Positions 15,108 to 15,156 of a stretch of 15,156 bases of DNA are shown here, in pieces. The notes beneath the pieces are model-generated. The model was not told where the DNA came from and made no database searches. It was given only the letters and a program-made list of their open reading frames with translations. The DNA lies in contig REGF01000025.1 in assembly GCA_003702465.1 (NCBI GenBank), positions 1 through 15,156 of the forward strand. The letters are read 5' to 3'. The DNA comes from Candidatus Nitrosomarinus sp. GTDB taxonomy: Archaea > Thermoproteota > Nitrososphaeria > Nitrososphaerales > Nitrosopumilaceae. Every line of letters starts with the position of its first letter. The first letter of the stretch is position 1. The position numbers and the translations under genes were made by a program.

Positions 15108-15156
15108 TTATAAATTTTCAATTACAGATTTCAGATTTTCAGGGAGTTCTGGGAGT
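15108..15156 (-). CDS. Possible 3' end of another gene at the window edge
   Basis: Read on the minus strand, the last 49 bp give an open frame of 15 residues, LPELPENLKSVIENL, ending in TAA at 15108-15110. The composition is protein-like and on the same strand as the DUF1059-like gene, whose start is 33 bp downstream. No product can be named from 15 residues, and chance cannot be excluded. Confidence 0.4.
   Translation of the reverse strand, partial: LPELPENLKSVIENL

Overview
The window reads as a stretch of chromosome from an ammonia-oxidising thaumarchaeon (Nitrososphaerota, Nitrosopumilus-like). Reasons: very AT-rich DNA; archaeal marker genes (LSm plus ribosomal protein L37e, a His-type signal peptidase, RNase HI); TATA boxes about 25 bp upstream of start codons; and, most telling, an ADP-forming acyl-CoA synthetase next to 4-hydroxybutyryl-CoA dehydratase, two enzymes of the thaumarchaeal 3-hydroxypropionate/4-hydroxybutyrate (HP/HB) CO2-fixation cycle. 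The organism assignment is inference from gene content; no database search was run.

Layout. 1-528 (-): N-terminal part of a phosphoglucosamine/phosphomannomutase. 576-663 (+): tRNA-Leu(UAG). 716-4380 (+): a formyl-folate deformylase, a creatininase-family hydrolase, LSm, L37e (55 aa), an unrecognised coiled-coil/acidic protein and ribose-5-phosphate isomerase A, tightly packed. 4373-5770 (-): a cyclic amidohydrolase (dihydroorotase/hydantoinase family) whose 3' end overlaps rpiA. 5844-6560 (+): a 65-aa helical protein, tRNA-Ala(CGC) and a zinc-ribbon protein. 6580-7514 (-): a second zinc-ribbon protein and thioredoxin. 7631-9185 (+): a third zinc-ribbon protein with a PRC-barrel-like domain and a perfect 21-bp tandem repeat, then signal peptidase I with its own 21-bp tandem repeat. 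9199-13743 (-): 4-hydroxybutyryl-CoA dehydratase, the CoA synthetase, an RNase HI lacking one catalytic Asp, and a small membrane protein. 13891-14772 (+): a radical SAM enzyme with a CX4CX2C cluster motif. 14805-15156 (-): a DUF1059-like small protein and the last 15 codons of another gene.

How the genes work together. The synthetase activates 4-hydroxybutyrate with CoA and ATP (yielding ADP), and the dehydratase converts 4-hydroxybutyryl-CoA to crotonyl-CoA, so these are consecutive steps of the HP/HB cycle. RpiA, the formyl-folate deformylase and the sugar-phosphate mutase are housekeeping metabolism; LSm and L37e are RNA and ribosome functions. Several genes (synthetase, dehydratase, zinc-ribbon and membrane proteins) have a TATA box about 25-27 bp upstream of the preferred ATG, implying leaderless mRNAs; this moves three starts downstream of the longest open frame. 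Genes inside the LSm-rpiA cluster show Shine-Dalgarno-like sequences instead.

No mobile element, CRISPR array, prophage or defence island is visible. No gene-free stretch exceeds 300 bp; the longest is about 150 bp (13744-13890). I see no clear undescribed multi-gene system. The most unusual signals are the neighbouring trio of zinc-ribbon proteins around thioredoxin, the two 21-bp in-frame repeat tracts in adjacent genes, and departures from family-typical active-site residues in RNase HI, the dehydratase and the amidohydrolase.
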